A stretch of 64,000 nucleotides of DNA from Sporomusa sp. KB1 (GTDB taxonomy: Bacteria; Bacillota; Negativicutes; Sporomusales; Sporomusaceae), in contig NZ_VLKC01000002.1 in assembly GCF_007830295.1 (NCBI RefSeq), forward strand, positions 2,840,200-2,904,199, in the 5' to 3' direction. The stretch's first letter is position 1. Every line of letters starts with the position of its first letter. The position numbers were made by a program, and so were the translations under genes. The notes under the pieces were generated by a model. That model ran no database searches. It saw nothing but the letters and a program-made list of their open reading frames with translations, and was not told the DNA's origin. Below are positions 8,279 to 19,147 of this stretch, piece after piece.

Positions 8279-10123
8279 ATGTGTGGAATTACTGGGTGGA
8301 TTGACTGGCAGCAAAATCTTGTTGAAAAAAGCCATATCGTAGCTGCGATGATTGACACGCTGGCAGCACGAGGGCCAGATGCACAGGGAGCATATATTAC
8401 ACCACATGCGGCATTAGGACACCGCCGTCTTAGTGTTATTGACCCGGTAGGGGGCGCGCAGCCCATGATTCGCTTTCGTGGTGAACAAAAATTCGTTATC
8501 ACGTATAATGGGGAACTGTATAATATGCCAGAGCTTCGACAGGAACTTGCGGATCGGGGTCATGTTTTTAATACACGTTGTGATACTGAAGTGTTGCTTG
8601 TGGCTTTTATTGAGTGGGGTTCAGCTTGTGTTGAACGGCTTAACGGTATCTATGCTTTTGGTATTTGGGATGAAGCAAACCAAAGCCTGTTTTTGGCCCG
8701 TGATCGCATTGGTGTAAAGCCACTATTTTATACTGAACAAGGCAGCAGTTTAATTTTTGGCTCAGAGCTTAAGACGCTTTTGGCGAATCCACTTGTACGG
8801 CCAGAAATTGATGAAGAGGGCCTGGCTGAAGTATTTATGCTTGGTCCAGCCCGGACACCAGGGAATGGCGTGTTTCGTGGCGTTAAGGAATTAAAGCCCG
8901 GTCACTCAATGATATATAACAGACAGGGAAAGGTGATAACAAAATATTGGGCGCTTGAAACCAAACCGCACACAGACGATTTTGATGCAACGGCGGCTAA
9001 AGTCCGTGAGCTTTTAATTGATGCTACCACACGGCAATTGGTGTCAGATGTCCCTATTTGCACGCTGCTGTCAGGGGGCCTTGATTCCAGTGCGCTTACT
9101 GCGCTAGCTGCTATGTCAAATAAACAATCAGGTTTAGGAAGTCTAGCCACCTATTCTGTGGATTATGTAGATAACGAATTGTATTTTAAGGCAAATAGTT
9201 TTCAACCCAACTCTGATTCGCCTTGGGTTAGACGCGTATCCGAATATTTTGGTACATGTCATCATACTATTGTCTTAGATACTCCTGAACTGGCAGCAAG
9301 CTTGAGACCTGCTGCATTAGCACGTGATTTGCCAGGGATGGCTGATATTGATACTTCATTATATTTATTTTGTCGTGAAATCAAAAAGGGAGCGACAGTT
9401 GCCCTGTCGGGTGAGTGTGCTGATGAAATCTTCGGCGGGTATCCCTGGTTTCAGCGGGAAGAGATGATTAACGCTGCTACCTTTCCCTGGTCGCCGCAGC
9501 CCGAGATCCGCATTCCTTGGTTGAAACCAGAAATACAGCACAGAATTAAGCCGGCCGATTATGTAGCGCAGCGCTATAGTGAGGCTCTGGCAGAAGTGCC
9601 GCATCTGCCTGGCGAAGATAAATGTTCGGCCAGAATGCGTGAGATATTTTACCTTAGTCTTACCCGTTTTATGCCAACACTCCTTGATCGTAAAGATCGT
9701 ATGAGTATGGCATTTGGCTTAGAGGTTAGAGTACCGTTTTGCGACCACCGGATTGTGGATTATGTTTGGAATGTGCCTTGGAAGCTGAAAAATGCTCACA
9801 ACCGGGAAAAGGGATTATTGCGTTATGCGTTGACAGGTATTTTGCCTGAGGATGTATTGTGGCGAAAAAAGAGTCCCTATCCTAAAACACATAACCCCGC
9901 ATATACTAAGGCCGTTGTCAGTGAGGCTTTCGCCGTTTTAAATCAAACGTCATCCCCGCTTAAACAGGTTCTTGCGATTGATAAATTAAGAGAAATTGCC
10001 GAGACCAATTTAGCTGCATCCAATATCCCTTGGTTTGGTCAACTGATGAGTGGGCCGCAGCTCTTTGCCTATCTCATCCAAGCTGACTATTGGATGCGCG
10101 AATACAAGGTACAAATAGTATGA
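8279..10123 (+). CDS. asnB: Asparagine synthase, glutamine-hydrolysing
   Basis: The 614-aa protein converts aspartate, glutamine and ATP to asparagine and glutamate. The start must be ATG 8279, since class II glutamine amidotransferases need Cys2 as N-terminal nucleophile (Met-Cys-Gly-Ile-Thr-Gly). Residues 1-215 form the glutaminase domain. The synthetase domain carries the ATP pyrophosphatase loop LLSGGLDSSALTAL at about residue 260. Length fits AsnB enzymes of Bacillus type (about 615-640 residues). The gene is monocistronic and ends at a strong terminator. Confidence 0.95.
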   Translation: MCGITGWIDWQQNLVEKSHIVAAMIDTLAARGPDAQGAYITPHAALGHRRLSVIDPVGGAQPMIRFRGEQKFVITYNGELYNMPELRQELADRGHVFNTRCDTEVLLVAFIEWGSACVERLNGIYAFGIWDEANQSLFLARDRIGVKPLFYTEQGSSLIFGSELKTLLANPLVRPEIDEEGLAEVFMLGPARTPGNGVFRGVKELKPGHSMIYNRQGKVITKYWALETKPHTDDFDATAAKVRELLIDATTRQLVSDVPICTLLSGGLDSSALTALAAMSNKQSGLGSLATYSVDYVDNELYFKANSFQPNSDSPWVRRVSEYFGTCHHTIVLDTPELAASLRPAALARDLPGMADIDTSLYLFCREIKKGATVALSGECADEIFGGYPWFQREEMINAATFPWSPQPEIRIPWLKPEIQHRIKPADYVAQRYSEALAEVPHLPGEDKCSARMREIFYLSLTRFMPTLLDRKDRMSMAFGLEVRVPFCDHRIVDYVWNVPWKLKNAHNREKGLLRYALTGILPEDVLWRKKSPYPKTHNPAYTKAVVSEAFAVLNQTSSPLKQVLAIDKLREIAETNLAASNIPWFGQLMSGPQLFAYLIQADYWMREYKVQIV

Positions 10124-10124
10124 A

Positions 10125-10169
10125 ATAACCGCTGTATCTCTTGAGAAATCAGAGATACAGCGGTTAATT
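10125..10169 (+). terminator. Rho-independent terminator of asnB
   Basis: A perfect 14-bp stem AACCGCTGTATCTC / GAGATACAGCGGTT is followed by an AT-rich tail. Confidence 0.85.
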
Positions 10170-10270
10170 ATTTACAAAATTAGTATTTTATCAGTAAAAT
10201 ATTTATTTTACTTACAGCTTTTTGTTGAAAAACAAAGGAAATATATGCTTTTAAAGCGAATATAATAAAT

Positions 10271-10362
10271 GAACTTGTTCAGCAAAGCTGACATCGAATC
10301 TTCAGATAGGGACTCTACTCCCACCCGAAGTAACGCCGCCTATAAAGGCGGGAGTCTTATCG
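10271..10362 (-). repeat. Interspersed repeat family A, copy 1
   Basis: On the minus strand it reads GACTCCCGCCTTTATAGGCG, then a segment with GGGTGGGAGTAGAGTCCC, then CAGCTTTGCTGAACAAGTTC. The same three-hairpin order is found at 15202, 17413, 35407 and 41371. It fills the gap between asnB and the ankyrin gene. Confidence 0.8.
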
Positions 10363-10401
10363 CATCATTAAGATAAATAAATTCATCTATCGGAGTGAAA
10401 T

Positions 10402-11703
10402 ATGCAAAATATGTGGGCAAAGCTAAAATTAAAAATTAAAGAAGCTATCGAGCAAACAAAAGGAATTAAGCCGCCGACGGTGAGTAAACCTGATTTTGCT
10501 GGACTGTTTAGTAAGGTAAAGGTGGCTATAGGCAGTCTTTTGGCAAGTCTTGAGCCTAAGCATCTGGTATATTTTGCGTTAATACTTCTGCCTGCTATTG
10601 TTGGGCTTGGGACTTACTATGGTATTATGGATAGTAAAGTGAAACTGGAAGCGGCTAATTTGCCGGAAAACCAGCTTTTTCGCATGGGTGTGAATTTTAC
10701 GGCTGATGATTTTGTTAAATATGCTGGTCGGGGTGATAAAGGTATTACTACGCTATTTTTGCAAGCTGGGATGGGGCCTGATGCTTATCGGAAAAATGAT
10801 GGGTTTACGCCACTCCACGCAGCTGCTGCTTATGGACGGGCTCCCATAGTTCGCCTGCTTTTAGATCAAGGCGCTGACATAAACGCCCGTGATAAAGACG
10901 GTCAGACTGCGCTAATGAAGGCTGTAGGGAATAGCCATGCCAATGTGGTGACTGTCTTGCTGCAAAGGGGCGCTAACATTACCGCCAATGATGGTAAAGG
11001 CAGTAATAGTGTCAGTATGGCTATAATCAAGAGTGACCGGAGGGTGTTGGAAGCTTTGGTGCAAGCCGGGGTTACTGAACTTAAGGGTGCATTAGATAAA
11101 GTTGCTCCTGTTAGCAATCCAGATAAGCCGTTAACCTTAACCACACCTGATAGCAAGCCTCAAGGAACGAAAACCTCCAGTTATAATTCAGCGGCCAGTA
11201 AGCCCTCGGCAGCGGTGGCTGGCCCCCAGGGGCAATTTACGTTAGCTACTGCCTATGCAGGGAACCTTGGGGTGGGTAAGTCGGTTGCCCCGCTGTACCA
11301 GGAGTTTGGCGAGCAGGCTGTAACCGGCGGTGAAGCATTTCTTAGCGGCAGAATGTATCCTGTGCTTAGGGCGTATAACCAAAGCACAGGGTCCCTGTCG
11401 CTTGTTGTTTTTTTTGCTCAGGGGAAAGAGAATGAAAAAATAGTTACTGCTATTCATGTGTTTGATGAGCGTTATCGGACCGGCAATGGTATTGGAGTAG
11501 GGACTACACTGGGCGAGCTGAGGCAAGCTGGCGGTTTAAGTTCAATTCAATACACTGACTCCCTCTATGCCATAACGCGCGATGGGAAAATACGGTATGA
11601 GCTTGATATCAGTGCCGATAGTATGCCTATTGATTGGCTAAACGGCGGCGATAGTAATTCTTTGCCTGATGATATGAAAACTAAGAGCATTTACATTTTT
11701 TAG
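10402..11703 (+). CDS. Membrane-anchored ankyrin-repeat protein
   Basis: The 433-aa protein has a short basic N-terminus, one membrane segment at about residues 52-73 (LVYFALILLPAIVGLGTYYG) and a block of about four ankyrin repeats at residues 95-225 (motifs DGFTPLHAAAAYGR and DGQTALMKAV). A Pro/Ser/Lys-rich linker follows, then an unrecognised C-terminal domain (about 285-433). The topology suggests the repeats and C-terminal domain sit on the outer side of the membrane. Ankyrin repeats normally mediate protein binding; the partner is unknown. It is monocistronic, preceded by a family A repeat. Confidence 0.8.
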   Translation: MQNMWAKLKLKIKEAIEQTKGIKPPTVSKPDFAGLFSKVKVAIGSLLASLEPKHLVYFALILLPAIVGLGTYYGIMDSKVKLEAANLPENQLFRMGVNFTADDFVKYAGRGDKGITTLFLQAGMGPDAYRKNDGFTPLHAAAAYGRAPIVRLLLDQGADINARDKDGQTALMKAVGNSHANVVTVLLQRGANITANDGKGSNSVSMAIIKSDRRVLEALVQAGVTELKGALDKVAPVSNPDKPLTLTTPDSKPQGTKTSSYNSAASKPSAAVAGPQGQFTLATAYAGNLGVGKSVAPLYQEFGEQAVTGGEAFLSGRMYPVLRAYNQSTGSLSLVVFFAQGKENEKIVTAIHVFDERYRTGNGIGVGTTLGELRQAGGLSSIQYTDSLYAITRDGKIRYELDISADSMPIDWLNGGDSNSLPDDMKTKSIYIF

Positions 11704-11716
11704 TGTGCTTTTTTTA

Positions 11717-11841
11717 TTGACAAAGTGCCTAGTGCTATGATATTATATGTAACATAATAGTACATAAGGTATATTTATCTAGGCTGATTAGTAAACTAAA
11801 GGCCAAAGAACTGCTCTAGTGAGCCATTCTTTGGCTTTTTT
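11717..11841 (+). promoter_or_regulatory. Promoter and sulfur-type leader RNA, copy 1 (metY)
   Basis: A promoter TTGACA (11717) - 18 bp - TATTAT (11741) is followed by the leader motif GCTGA (11783-11787), hairpin TTAG-TAAA-CTAA (11788-11799) and AGGC (11800-11803). The GC of AGGC starts a Rho-independent terminator, GCCAAAGAA / TTCTTTGGC plus T-run, ending at 11841. The element stands 38 bases before metY and should attenuate its transcription. See the findings for the eight-copy family. Confidence 0.8.
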
Positions 11842-11852
11842 ATTTTTAGTAA

Positions 11853-13166
<1,314 letters not shown>

Positions 13167-13202
13167 TAACAGGTGTAGTTTTTAGTGCAGGAGGAACCCA
13201 TA

Positions 13203-14027
13203 GTGCAACTCAACGATAAATTAGAAAACTTGAAACAACTATTACAGGAAATGGGGACCGTGGCAATCGGTTTTTCCGGTGGCGTTGACAGCAGCTTCCT
13301 GGCTGCTGCTGCCCAGCGGGTATTAGGGGACAATGCGGTGGCTGTTACTGCTTATTCGGAAACCCTGCCTGATGCAGAACGACAGGAGGCCATTGATGTT
13401 GCTAAGCAAATTGGTATTCGTCATGTTCTGTTACACAGTAGTGAGCTTGTTAGTGACGACTTTGTTGCCAACACAGCGGAACGCTGCTACTTTTGTAAGA
13501 AAAAACGGTTTAGCGACTTGAAAAAGTGGGCTGATGAAGAGCAAATAGCCTGGGTATTAGAAGGTTCCAATGCAGATGATAAATCAGACTACCGGCCTGG
13601 CATGCGCGCTATTGACGAACTAACAGGGGTTCGCAGTCCCTTGTTGGAGGCCGGGTTGACTAAAGCGGACATCCGGGTACTATCGAAGGAATGGGGCGTT
13701 CCTACCTGGAACAAACCCAGCGCCGCCTGCCTGTCATCACGGGTGGCGTATGGTTTACCAATTACGGCTGAGAGGCTAAAGCAGATCGAATTAGCTGAGG
13801 CTGTTATTAAACAGTTCTGCGCTGGTCAGGTTAGGGTAAGACATCATGACCAACTGGCTCGAATTGAAGTTTCTCCTGAAGATATTCCAGTGCTAGCTGC
13901 ACCGGAAAAAGCAGCGTTAATTAGTGGGGAACTTCGCAAGTTAGGGTTTATGTATGTCACGCTGGATTTGTCAGGGTATCGTACTGGTAGTATGAATGCG
14001 GTGTTAGACTTACCTGACAAGCAGTAG
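13203..14027 (+). CDS. larE: LarE-like ATP-dependent sulfur transferase
   Basis: The 274-aa protein is an ATP pyrophosphatase of the LarE family. Known members convert two carboxylates of a nicotinate-derived precursor to thiocarboxylates for the nickel-pincer cofactor. The PP-loop is IGFSGGVDSSF near residue 22. A CxxC pair (ERCYFCKKK) and the PSAACLSSR Cys are seen; three Cys of this kind bind a [4Fe-4S] cluster in cluster-type LarE, while in other LarE proteins the last Cys itself is sacrificed. GTG 13203 was preferred as start since AGGAGG (13189-13194) is well spaced. No larA, larB or larC is nearby. The operon with metY under a sulfur-type leader suggests a role in sulfur trafficking. 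Confidence 0.85.
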   Translation: MQLNDKLENLKQLLQEMGTVAIGFSGGVDSSFLAAAAQRVLGDNAVAVTAYSETLPDAERQEAIDVAKQIGIRHVLLHSSELVSDDFVANTAERCYFCKKKRFSDLKKWADEEQIAWVLEGSNADDKSDYRPGMRAIDELTGVRSPLLEAGLTKADIRVLSKEWGVPTWNKPSAACLSSRVAYGLPITAERLKQIELAEAVIKQFCAGQVRVRHHDQLARIEVSPEDIPVLAAPEKAALISGELRKLGFMYVTLDLSGYRTGSMNAVLDLPDKQ

Positions 14028-14051
14028 TTTTAACGAGATAGTTTAAAAGAA

Positions 14052-14092
14052 ATAAGTCCGTACCACAATGGTGCGGACTTACTTATTTTTTT
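14052..14092 (+). terminator. Terminator of metY-larE
   Basis: The stem AAGTCCGTACC / GGTGCGGACTT is followed by a T-run (TTATTTTTTT). Confidence 0.85.
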
Positions 14093-14146
14093 GATTACAA
14101 TTGTTTGTCAAGCATATATGGGAGCTTTTGAACTCAGCAGGTACCA

Positions 14147-15178
14147 TTAGGCGATTTTGCTTTCCGGCGTATCTTGATCAGTTATATTTAGATTGTGTAG
14201 TTGCTGGTATAGTTCTTTGGCGGCTGGTGATAGGTTTTGGGGGATATCGATACGGATTCTAAGATATAAATCGCCCAGCCCCTGTTTTTTTGGCAATCCT
14301 TTATTTTTTAAGCGCAGTCTTTGACCTGTATGTGTAGTAGGTTGAATTTTGAGCTGGACTGGACCGTGAGGCGTAGAGACTTTGATGCTGTCACCCAATA
14401 CGGCTTGTTCAGGATAGAGGATGAGTTCGGTTTCCAGGTCGCTGCCAGTTATTTGCCAAGACGCGTTTTCAGCAACCTGAAGGTGAAGATGCAGATCACC
14501 GGCAGAACCAGTTCCGTATCCCTTACCGCCTAGCCCTTTTAGGCGTAGTGTAGCCCCGGGGTAGAGGCCGGCAGGTATCTTCACCTTGACAGTTCTGGTA
14601 TCTTCGATGACACCAGTGCCGCCGCAGGACGGGCAGATACCTTGTTGACTAAACCGCTGCCCATGGCAGGTGGTGCAGACATTGGGCAGAGATAGATAGA
14701 GCTCTTTTTCTGCTCCGTGGATTAGCTCATTAACAGCTAAGCTGATGCTGGCATCCACGTCTTCGCCTTTGTAGTTGCCACTGTTTGCCTTGCTGCCGCC
14801 GTGTTCGCTATGGGTAAAATTTTGTCCAAAAATACTTGAGAAGAAATCGCTGAACCCAAAGTTGCTGTTATCAAAATCAGCAGCTCTCTGGTAGGTATAA
14901 CTCTGATTACCAGCAGGGTTGGTTGGATCAAAATGAATGTTATCACCTGCCTGCCAATTCATACCCAACTGATCATATTTGGAACGCTTCTCGGGATCGC
15001 CCAGCACTTCATAGGCTTCGTTGATGAGCTTAAACTTTTCCTCCGCTTTGGCCTTGGCATCACCTTGATGAAGATCGGGGTGATGCTGGCGGGCCAGCTT
15101 GCGATAGGCTTGCTTGATTTCTTTCTCAGATGCCGTTTTGGAAATTCCAAGTGTTTCATAGTAATCGATATATTTCAT
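14147..15178 (-). CDS. DnaJ-family co-chaperone (CbpA-like)
   Basis: The 343-aa protein has an N-terminal J domain (residues 1-70 with the HPD motif in ARQHHPDLH), a Gly/Phe-containing linker and C-terminal substrate-binding domains. Only two CxxCxGxG-type repeats are present (CTTCHGQ and CPSCGGTG), half of the four in classical DnaJ. It should stimulate the ATPase of the DnaK encoded immediately upstream. ATG 15178 is preferred with AAGGGGTG before it. The pair is separated by a family A repeat. Confidence 0.9.
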   Translation of the reverse strand: MKYIDYYETLGISKTASEKEIKQAYRKLARQHHPDLHQGDAKAKAEEKFKLINEAYEVLGDPEKRSKYDQLGMNWQAGDNIHFDPTNPAGNQSYTYQRAADFDNSNFGFSDFFSSIFGQNFTHSEHGGSKANSGNYKGEDVDASISLAVNELIHGAEKELYLSLPNVCTTCHGQRFSQQGICPSCGGTGVIEDTRTVKVKIPAGLYPGATLRLKGLGGKGYGTGSAGDLHLHLQVAENASWQITGSDLETELILYPEQAVLGDSIKVSTPHGPVQLKIQPTTHTGQRLRLKNKGLPKKQGLGDLYLRIRIDIPQNLSPAAKELYQQLHNLNITDQDTPESKIA

Positions 15179-15201
15179 AAGCATCACCCCTTTTTATTTT
15201 T

Positions 15202-15304
15202 GCGGCGAGTTAAGACCCCCGCCTTTGCAGGCGGCGTTTGTTCAGGTGGGGTAGACTCCCCACCTGAACCTGCCGATGTTTCAGCTATGCTGAAACAAGT
15301 TCAC
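15202..15304 (+). repeat. Interspersed repeat family A, copy 2
   Basis: Three successive hairpins are visible: CCGCCTTTGCAGGCGG, TTCAGGTGGGG / CCCCACCTGAA and TTTCAGC / GCTGAAA. The element sits inside the dnaK-cbpA operon, in the opposite orientation to transcription. Confidence 0.85.
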
Positions 15305-17167
15305 TTACTCATACTCAGCATCTATTATGTCATCATTCGGATGGGGCTGCTGAGTGGGATTAGTACTTTGGCCGGCATCAGCGGGCGTGTATTGGCTGGC
15401 TTGGTTATACGCTTGTTCCAATTCATTTTTTAGCTGTAGCAGCGTAGCTTTGTCAGCGGTGTTTTCCGCTTGTTTGACTGCATCCAGTGCAGTTGTCAGG
15501 CGGCCGCTAATATGGGCAGGCAGGGCGTCTCCCTTTTCTGTTACCAAATTACGGGCCTGATAGGCCAGAGAATCTAATTCGTTTTTCAGTTCTATATATT
15601 GTCGGCGGGTTTTATCTTCCGCAGCATAGTGCTTAGCATCAGCCACCATACGGTCAATATCTGTCTTATCCAGGTTACTGGAGCCACTGATGGTGATGGA
15701 CTGCTCCTTGGTGGTTGCTTTGTCTTTGGCGCTGACGGTGAGAATACCATTGGCGTCAATGTCGAAGGTGACTTCGATCTGTGGCAGACCACGAGGCGCG
15801 ACAGGAATGCCGGCTAATTTGAATTGACCAAGGGAACGGTTGTCTTTGGCCATTTCCCTTTCACCTTGAAGCACATGAATGTCTACTTCGGCTTGATTAT
15901 CATCAGCAGTGCTGAAAACTTGACTGCGGCGGGCTGGAATGGTAGTGTTGCGCTCGATAACCTTAGTCATGATGCCGCCTAAGGTTTCTACGCCAAGTGA
16001 TAGTGGTGTAATATCAAGGAGTACTACATCTTTAAGGTCACCACTCAAGATGGCGCCTTGGATGGCAGCGCCCACGGCTACGACCTCGTCAGGATTAACG
16101 CTTTGATTTGGGTTTTTACCAGTCATAAGTTTGATTAATTCCTGAACTGCGAGGATACGGGTAGAACCGCCTACTAAAATGATTTCATCAATGTCTTTAG
16201 CGGACAGCTTGGCATCGGCAAGCGCATTTTCCACTGGGATGCGACAACGCTCTACCAGACTGTGGGTAATTTCGTCGAATTTTGCCCGGGTAAGCTTGCT
16301 GTCCAGATGCTTAGGGCCGCCAGCATCTGCGGTGATGAACGGCAGATTGACGGTTGTTTCGGTAACTGCTGACAACTCAATTTTGGCCTTTTCGGCTGCC
16401 TCGGTAAGACGTTGCAATGCCTGTTTGTCTTTGAGAAGATCAATGCCGTTATCCTTTTTAAATTCGGCAGCCAGCCAATCGACGATAGCCTTATCAAAAT
16501 CATCGCCGCCAAGGTGGGTATCGCCATTTGTGGCTTTGACTTCAAACACGCCATCGCCAACTTCAAGAATCGATACATCAAAGGTACCGCCGCCTAAGTC
16601 AAAAACCAGGATGGTTTCATTCTTTTGCTTATCAAGGCCATACGCCAGGGCCGCAGCGGTAGGTTCGTTGATGATTCTCAAAACATTGAGGCCGGCAACC
16701 TGGCCAGCATCTTTGGTGGCTTGACGCTGGGCATCGTTAAAATAGGCAGGTACAGTAATGACCGCATCGGTTATGTTTTCGCCCAGGTATTTGCTCGCGT
16801 CATCTACCAGTTTACGAAGCACTTGTGCTGAGATTTCCTCCGGTGCGTACTGCTTATCATCAACAATGAAAGTAACAGTGTTATCTGCGCCTTGCGCTAT
16901 TTTATAGGGTACCAGCTTCATTTCATCTGTGACTTCACTATAACGGCGACCAATAAAACGTTTTATCGAATAAAAGGTTTTTGTGGGATTTAAGACTGAC
17001 TGGCGTTTGGCTAACTGGCCCACAAGACGCTCGTTATCGCGAAATGCGACAACTGAGGGGGTAGTGCGGCCGCCTTCAACATTGACAATAACCTCAGGAC
17101 GTTCTCCTTCCAATACAGATATACACGAGTTAGTAGTACCTAAATCAATGCCTACTACTTTTCCCAT
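15305..17167 (-). CDS. dnaK: Chaperone protein DnaK (Hsp70)
   Basis: The 620-aa protein has all Hsp70 signatures: [13 protein letters not shown] at the start, the second phosphate loop [13 protein letters not shown] at about residue 190, ILVGGSTRI at about 335, and a substrate-binding domain followed by an acidic tail ending in DAEYE. It refolds client proteins in an ATP cycle together with the J-protein encoded downstream. No grpE or hrcA is adjacent, and the upstream region shows no CIRCE inverted repeat, so this is probably a second, differently regulated DnaK copy. GGAGG precedes the start. Confidence 0.95.
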   Translation of the reverse strand: MGKVVGIDLGTTNSCISVLEGERPEVIVNVEGGRTTPSVVAFRDNERLVGQLAKRQSVLNPTKTFYSIKRFIGRRYSEVTDEMKLVPYKIAQGADNTVTFIVDDKQYAPEEISAQVLRKLVDDASKYLGENITDAVITVPAYFNDAQRQATKDAGQVAGLNVLRIINEPTAAALAYGLDKQKNETILVFDLGGGTFDVSILEVGDGVFEVKATNGDTHLGGDDFDKAIVDWLAAEFKKDNGIDLLKDKQALQRLTEAAEKAKIELSAVTETTVNLPFITADAGGPKHLDSKLTRAKFDEITHSLVERCRIPVENALADAKLSAKDIDEIILVGGSTRILAVQELIKLMTGKNPNQSVNPDEVVAVGAAIQGAILSGDLKDVVLLDITPLSLGVETLGGIMTKVIERNTTIPARRSQVFSTADDNQAEVDIHVLQGEREMAKDNRSLGQFKLAGIPVAPRGLPQIEVTFDIDANGILTVSAKDKATTKEQSITISGSSNLDKTDIDRMVADAKHYAAEDKTRRQYIELKNELDSLAYQARNLVTEKGDALPAHISGRLTTALDAVKQAENTADKATLLQLKNELEQAYNQASQYTPADAGQSTNPTQQPHPNDDIIDAEYE

Positions 17168-17412
17168 AATTTGCGCCTCCTCTTTATTTCAATTAAACAA
17201 TAACTTACGTGGGAAGAGTTCCCTGTTTACAACTTTATAGTAACAGAAAATAATTACTAATGGAAAAATCAAAAATGTTTAAAAATAGCTACCTATAACC
17301 CTGTAAGCCATTCTATAAACAAAATGTCCGTAATTCATACCCAGGCTCATTATTTCTGACTTTTTGACCTTTAAACTTTTTGACTTTTTATTTTGGCTCT
17401 CAAAGAGGGATT

Positions 17413-17518
17413 TTATCTTAGTCGATAAGTTAGGACTCTCGCTCTTATAGGGGACATTACTTCCGGTGGGGTAGAGCCTACAACTGAAGAGTTGATTTTC
17501 AGCTTTGCTGAACGAGTA
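17413..17518 (+). repeat. Interspersed repeat family A, copy 3 (diverged)
   Basis: The blocks CTTAGTCGATAAGTTAGGAC, CCGGTGGGGTAGAG and TTTTCAGCTTTGCTGAACGAG follow the order of the family A copies but are more diverged. It lies in the 460-base gap between dnaK and the peroxiredoxin gene; the rest of that gap holds the dnaK upstream region and a terminator. Confidence 0.65.
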
Positions 17519-17531
17519 TATTTTACAGGCC

Positions 17532-17583
17532 AAAGAAAACGCAGCTTTCAGGCAAATTTTTGCCTGAAAGCTGCGTTTTCTTT
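17532..17583. terminator. Strong terminator of the peroxiredoxin gene
   Basis: A 25-bp perfect stem begins AAAGAAAACGCAGCTTTCAG and is mirrored at 17559-17583. A-rich and T-rich flanks make it usable in both directions. Confidence 0.9.
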
Positions 17584-17627
17584 GCACCCCGGAGTATTGT
17601 GGGCAGTTATAGTTATGTCTGAGTTAA

Positions 17628-18092
17628 CTATTTAATAGCTTTGATTTGATTAAACACTTCCGTTATATCGGGTAGTTCGGGAATTGGATAAACTTTAACC
17701 CAAAGTACTTTGCCGGCTTCATCAATAAGAACATTTGCCCGCTCTGAGAAACCTTCCTCTTCACGGAAAAGGCCATAGCTAAGAGCAATATCACCATGCG
17801 GCCAAAAGTCAGCCAACAGTTTTACCCGGGCAATGCCTAATTCCTTCGCCCAGGCATTTTTGCAGGGATAAGAATCAATGCTAAGGCCAAGAGGAACAAC
17901 GTTATACTTATCAAACTCATCCAAATTAGCTTCCAATGATTTCATTTGCTCGGCACAAATCCGTGTCCATGCAAGGGGATGCCAGGATAGTAGAACCTTT
18001 TTTCCTTTGTAATCTGATAAACGAATTTCATTTCCACGATTGTCTTTCAAAATAAAATCAGGCGCATACTCTCCAACCGTAATTTGATTCAT
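17628..18092 (-). CDS. Peroxiredoxin (AhpC/TSA family)
   Basis: The 154-aa thioredoxin-fold protein should reduce peroxides with thiol-derived electrons. The peroxidatic Cys is in the PxxxTxxC motif HPLAWTRICAEQM near residue 46. A second Cys in DSYPCKNAW near residue 80 may serve as resolving Cys. Length matches BCP/AhpE-type single-domain enzymes. An AGGCGATCGC stretch lies before the start. It is monocistronic and probably part of the oxidative-stress defence of an anaerobe. Confidence 0.9.
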   Translation of the reverse strand: MNQITVGEYAPDFILKDNRGNEIRLSDYKGKKVLLSWHPLAWTRICAEQMKSLEANLDEFDKYNVVPLGLSIDSYPCKNAWAKELGIARVKLLADFWPHGDIALSYGLFREEEGFSERANVLIDEAGKVLWVKVYPIPELPDITEVFNQIKAIK

Positions 18093-18298
18093 AGCGATCG
18101 CCTCCGTTTATATAGCAAATCATGAACTATGTATATAAGGTTATAAATTATCATCAAAAATCCTTCTTTTATAGAAAAATATCTTAATTATTTTTAAACT
18201 TTTTACTGTAAATTTGCAATTACTAAGAATATATATTTGACAAAATGCCGATCACTATATATAATACTTATTGTGCGTTAAACATTAATCTATAACGT

Positions 18299-18374
18299 TG
18301 GGGCGTCGCCAAGCTGGTAAGGCACGGGACTCTGACTCCCGCATTCCTAGGTTCGAGTCCTAGCGCCCCAGCCA
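18299..18374 (+). tRNA. tRNA-Gln (CTG)
   Basis: Acceptor TGGGGCG pairs with CGCCCCA. The anticodon loop is CTCTGAC with CTG at 18332-18334, the T-arm is GGTTCGAGTCC and CCA is encoded at 18372-18374. Confidence 0.95.
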
Positions 18375-18474
18375 TAAGCAAAGAGCCAAGTTTTTGTCGC
18401 GATAACAACGCGGAAACTTTGCGAATTGTGTAGTTCCAAGCGATAGCGCGGAACATCTAATTTACTATTTATAT

Positions 18475-18550
<76 letters not shown>

Positions 18551-18561
18551 CTCGAAAACTC

Positions 18562-18600
18562 AGGTGTATCAAGGCTTTAAGGCCTTTTGGTACACCTTTT
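18562..18600 (+). terminator. Terminator after tRNA-Lys
   Basis: AGGTGTA and inner AAGGC pair with GCCTT and TACACCT, followed by TTTT. Confidence 0.75.
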
Positions 18601-18645
18601 AATTTTGCCGTTACAGCAAAACAGTTGCCAAAACCATTGCCACGA

Positions 18646-18789
18646 ATGGGTATAAAAAAATATATAGCAATAATCTGTAATAATCATTTTTTAAACTTTG
18701 AGGAACGGCCAGAACAACAACAAATGTTAATTCAGTCTGAAATCAAGGATTTTCTTAATGAAATGACCTTTGAAAATGGGATGCACTAG
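18646..18789 (+). CDS. Small ORF, 47 aa, possible remnant
   Basis: An ATG-started frame of 47 codons lies just after the tRNA-Lys terminator. It begins Met-Gly-Ile-Lys-Lys and ends in an acidic amphipathic segment (IQSEIKDFLNEMTFENG). The composition looks protein-like, but there is no clear ribosome binding site and I do not recognise it. It may be the end of a decayed accessory gene. Confidence 0.3.
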   Translation: MGIKKYIAIICNNHFLNFEERPEQQQMLIQSEIKDFLNEMTFENGMH

Positions 18790-18806
18790 TCAATAAAAAG
18801 TAGTTA

Positions 18807-18971
18807 TTATTTTTGTTTCTCATATCTCTCAAGAATCTTGCAGCATATTTCAGTAGAGATATCAATTATTGCTTTTTTTACTGAGTTTGCAGTTTCATCG
18901 CTAAAGATATTTGCTTTCTCTTTATTAAGGTAAACATCTTGGAAGGGTATCAGATTTTTCTCTATTGCCAT
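18807..18971 (-). CDS. Small hypothetical ORF, 54 aa
   Basis: A minus-strand frame encodes a 54-aa soluble, helix-rich protein (NKEKANIFSDETANSVKKAI, then a CC pair). Codon use and composition look real, but no Shine-Dalgarno sequence precedes the ATG, so this may be the tail of a lost larger gene. Function unknown. Confidence 0.35.
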   Translation of the reverse strand: MAIEKNLIPFQDVYLNKEKANIFSDETANSVKKAIIDISTEICCKILERYEKQK

Positions 18972-19003
18972 GGTTGGAGGAGTTGTGAAGGAGGAGAAAG
19001 TTT

Positions 19004-19147
19004 ATGAGTAATGGTGTAGAAATGGTTGCTGCTTAACGGCAGCGACAGATAGAACAAGAAGGCTGGTCGCAGGATAAAAAAATAAGCCCAATCAGGGCTT
19101 ATGAGATACAGCGATTAGTTTCTTTCGGGAACCGCGAATTTAATTAA
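19004..19147 (+). pseudogene. Phage-like gene fragment with nonsense codon
   Basis: GGAGGAG precedes ATG 19004. The frame reads Met-Ser-Asn-Gly-Val-Glu-Met-Val-Ala-Ala, then TAA, and continues in the same frame with ERQRQIE-like residues (RQRQIEQEGW). AAERQRQIExEGW is a typical opening of small phage proteins, so the stop probably arose from a GAA-to-TAA change. The end overlaps the convergent Cys/Phe-rich gene. Confidence 0.5.

Noticed and set aside
16179..16724. 181-aa frame antisense to dnaK
   Set aside because: Antisense frames opposite dnaK are a well-known artefact of its codon use.
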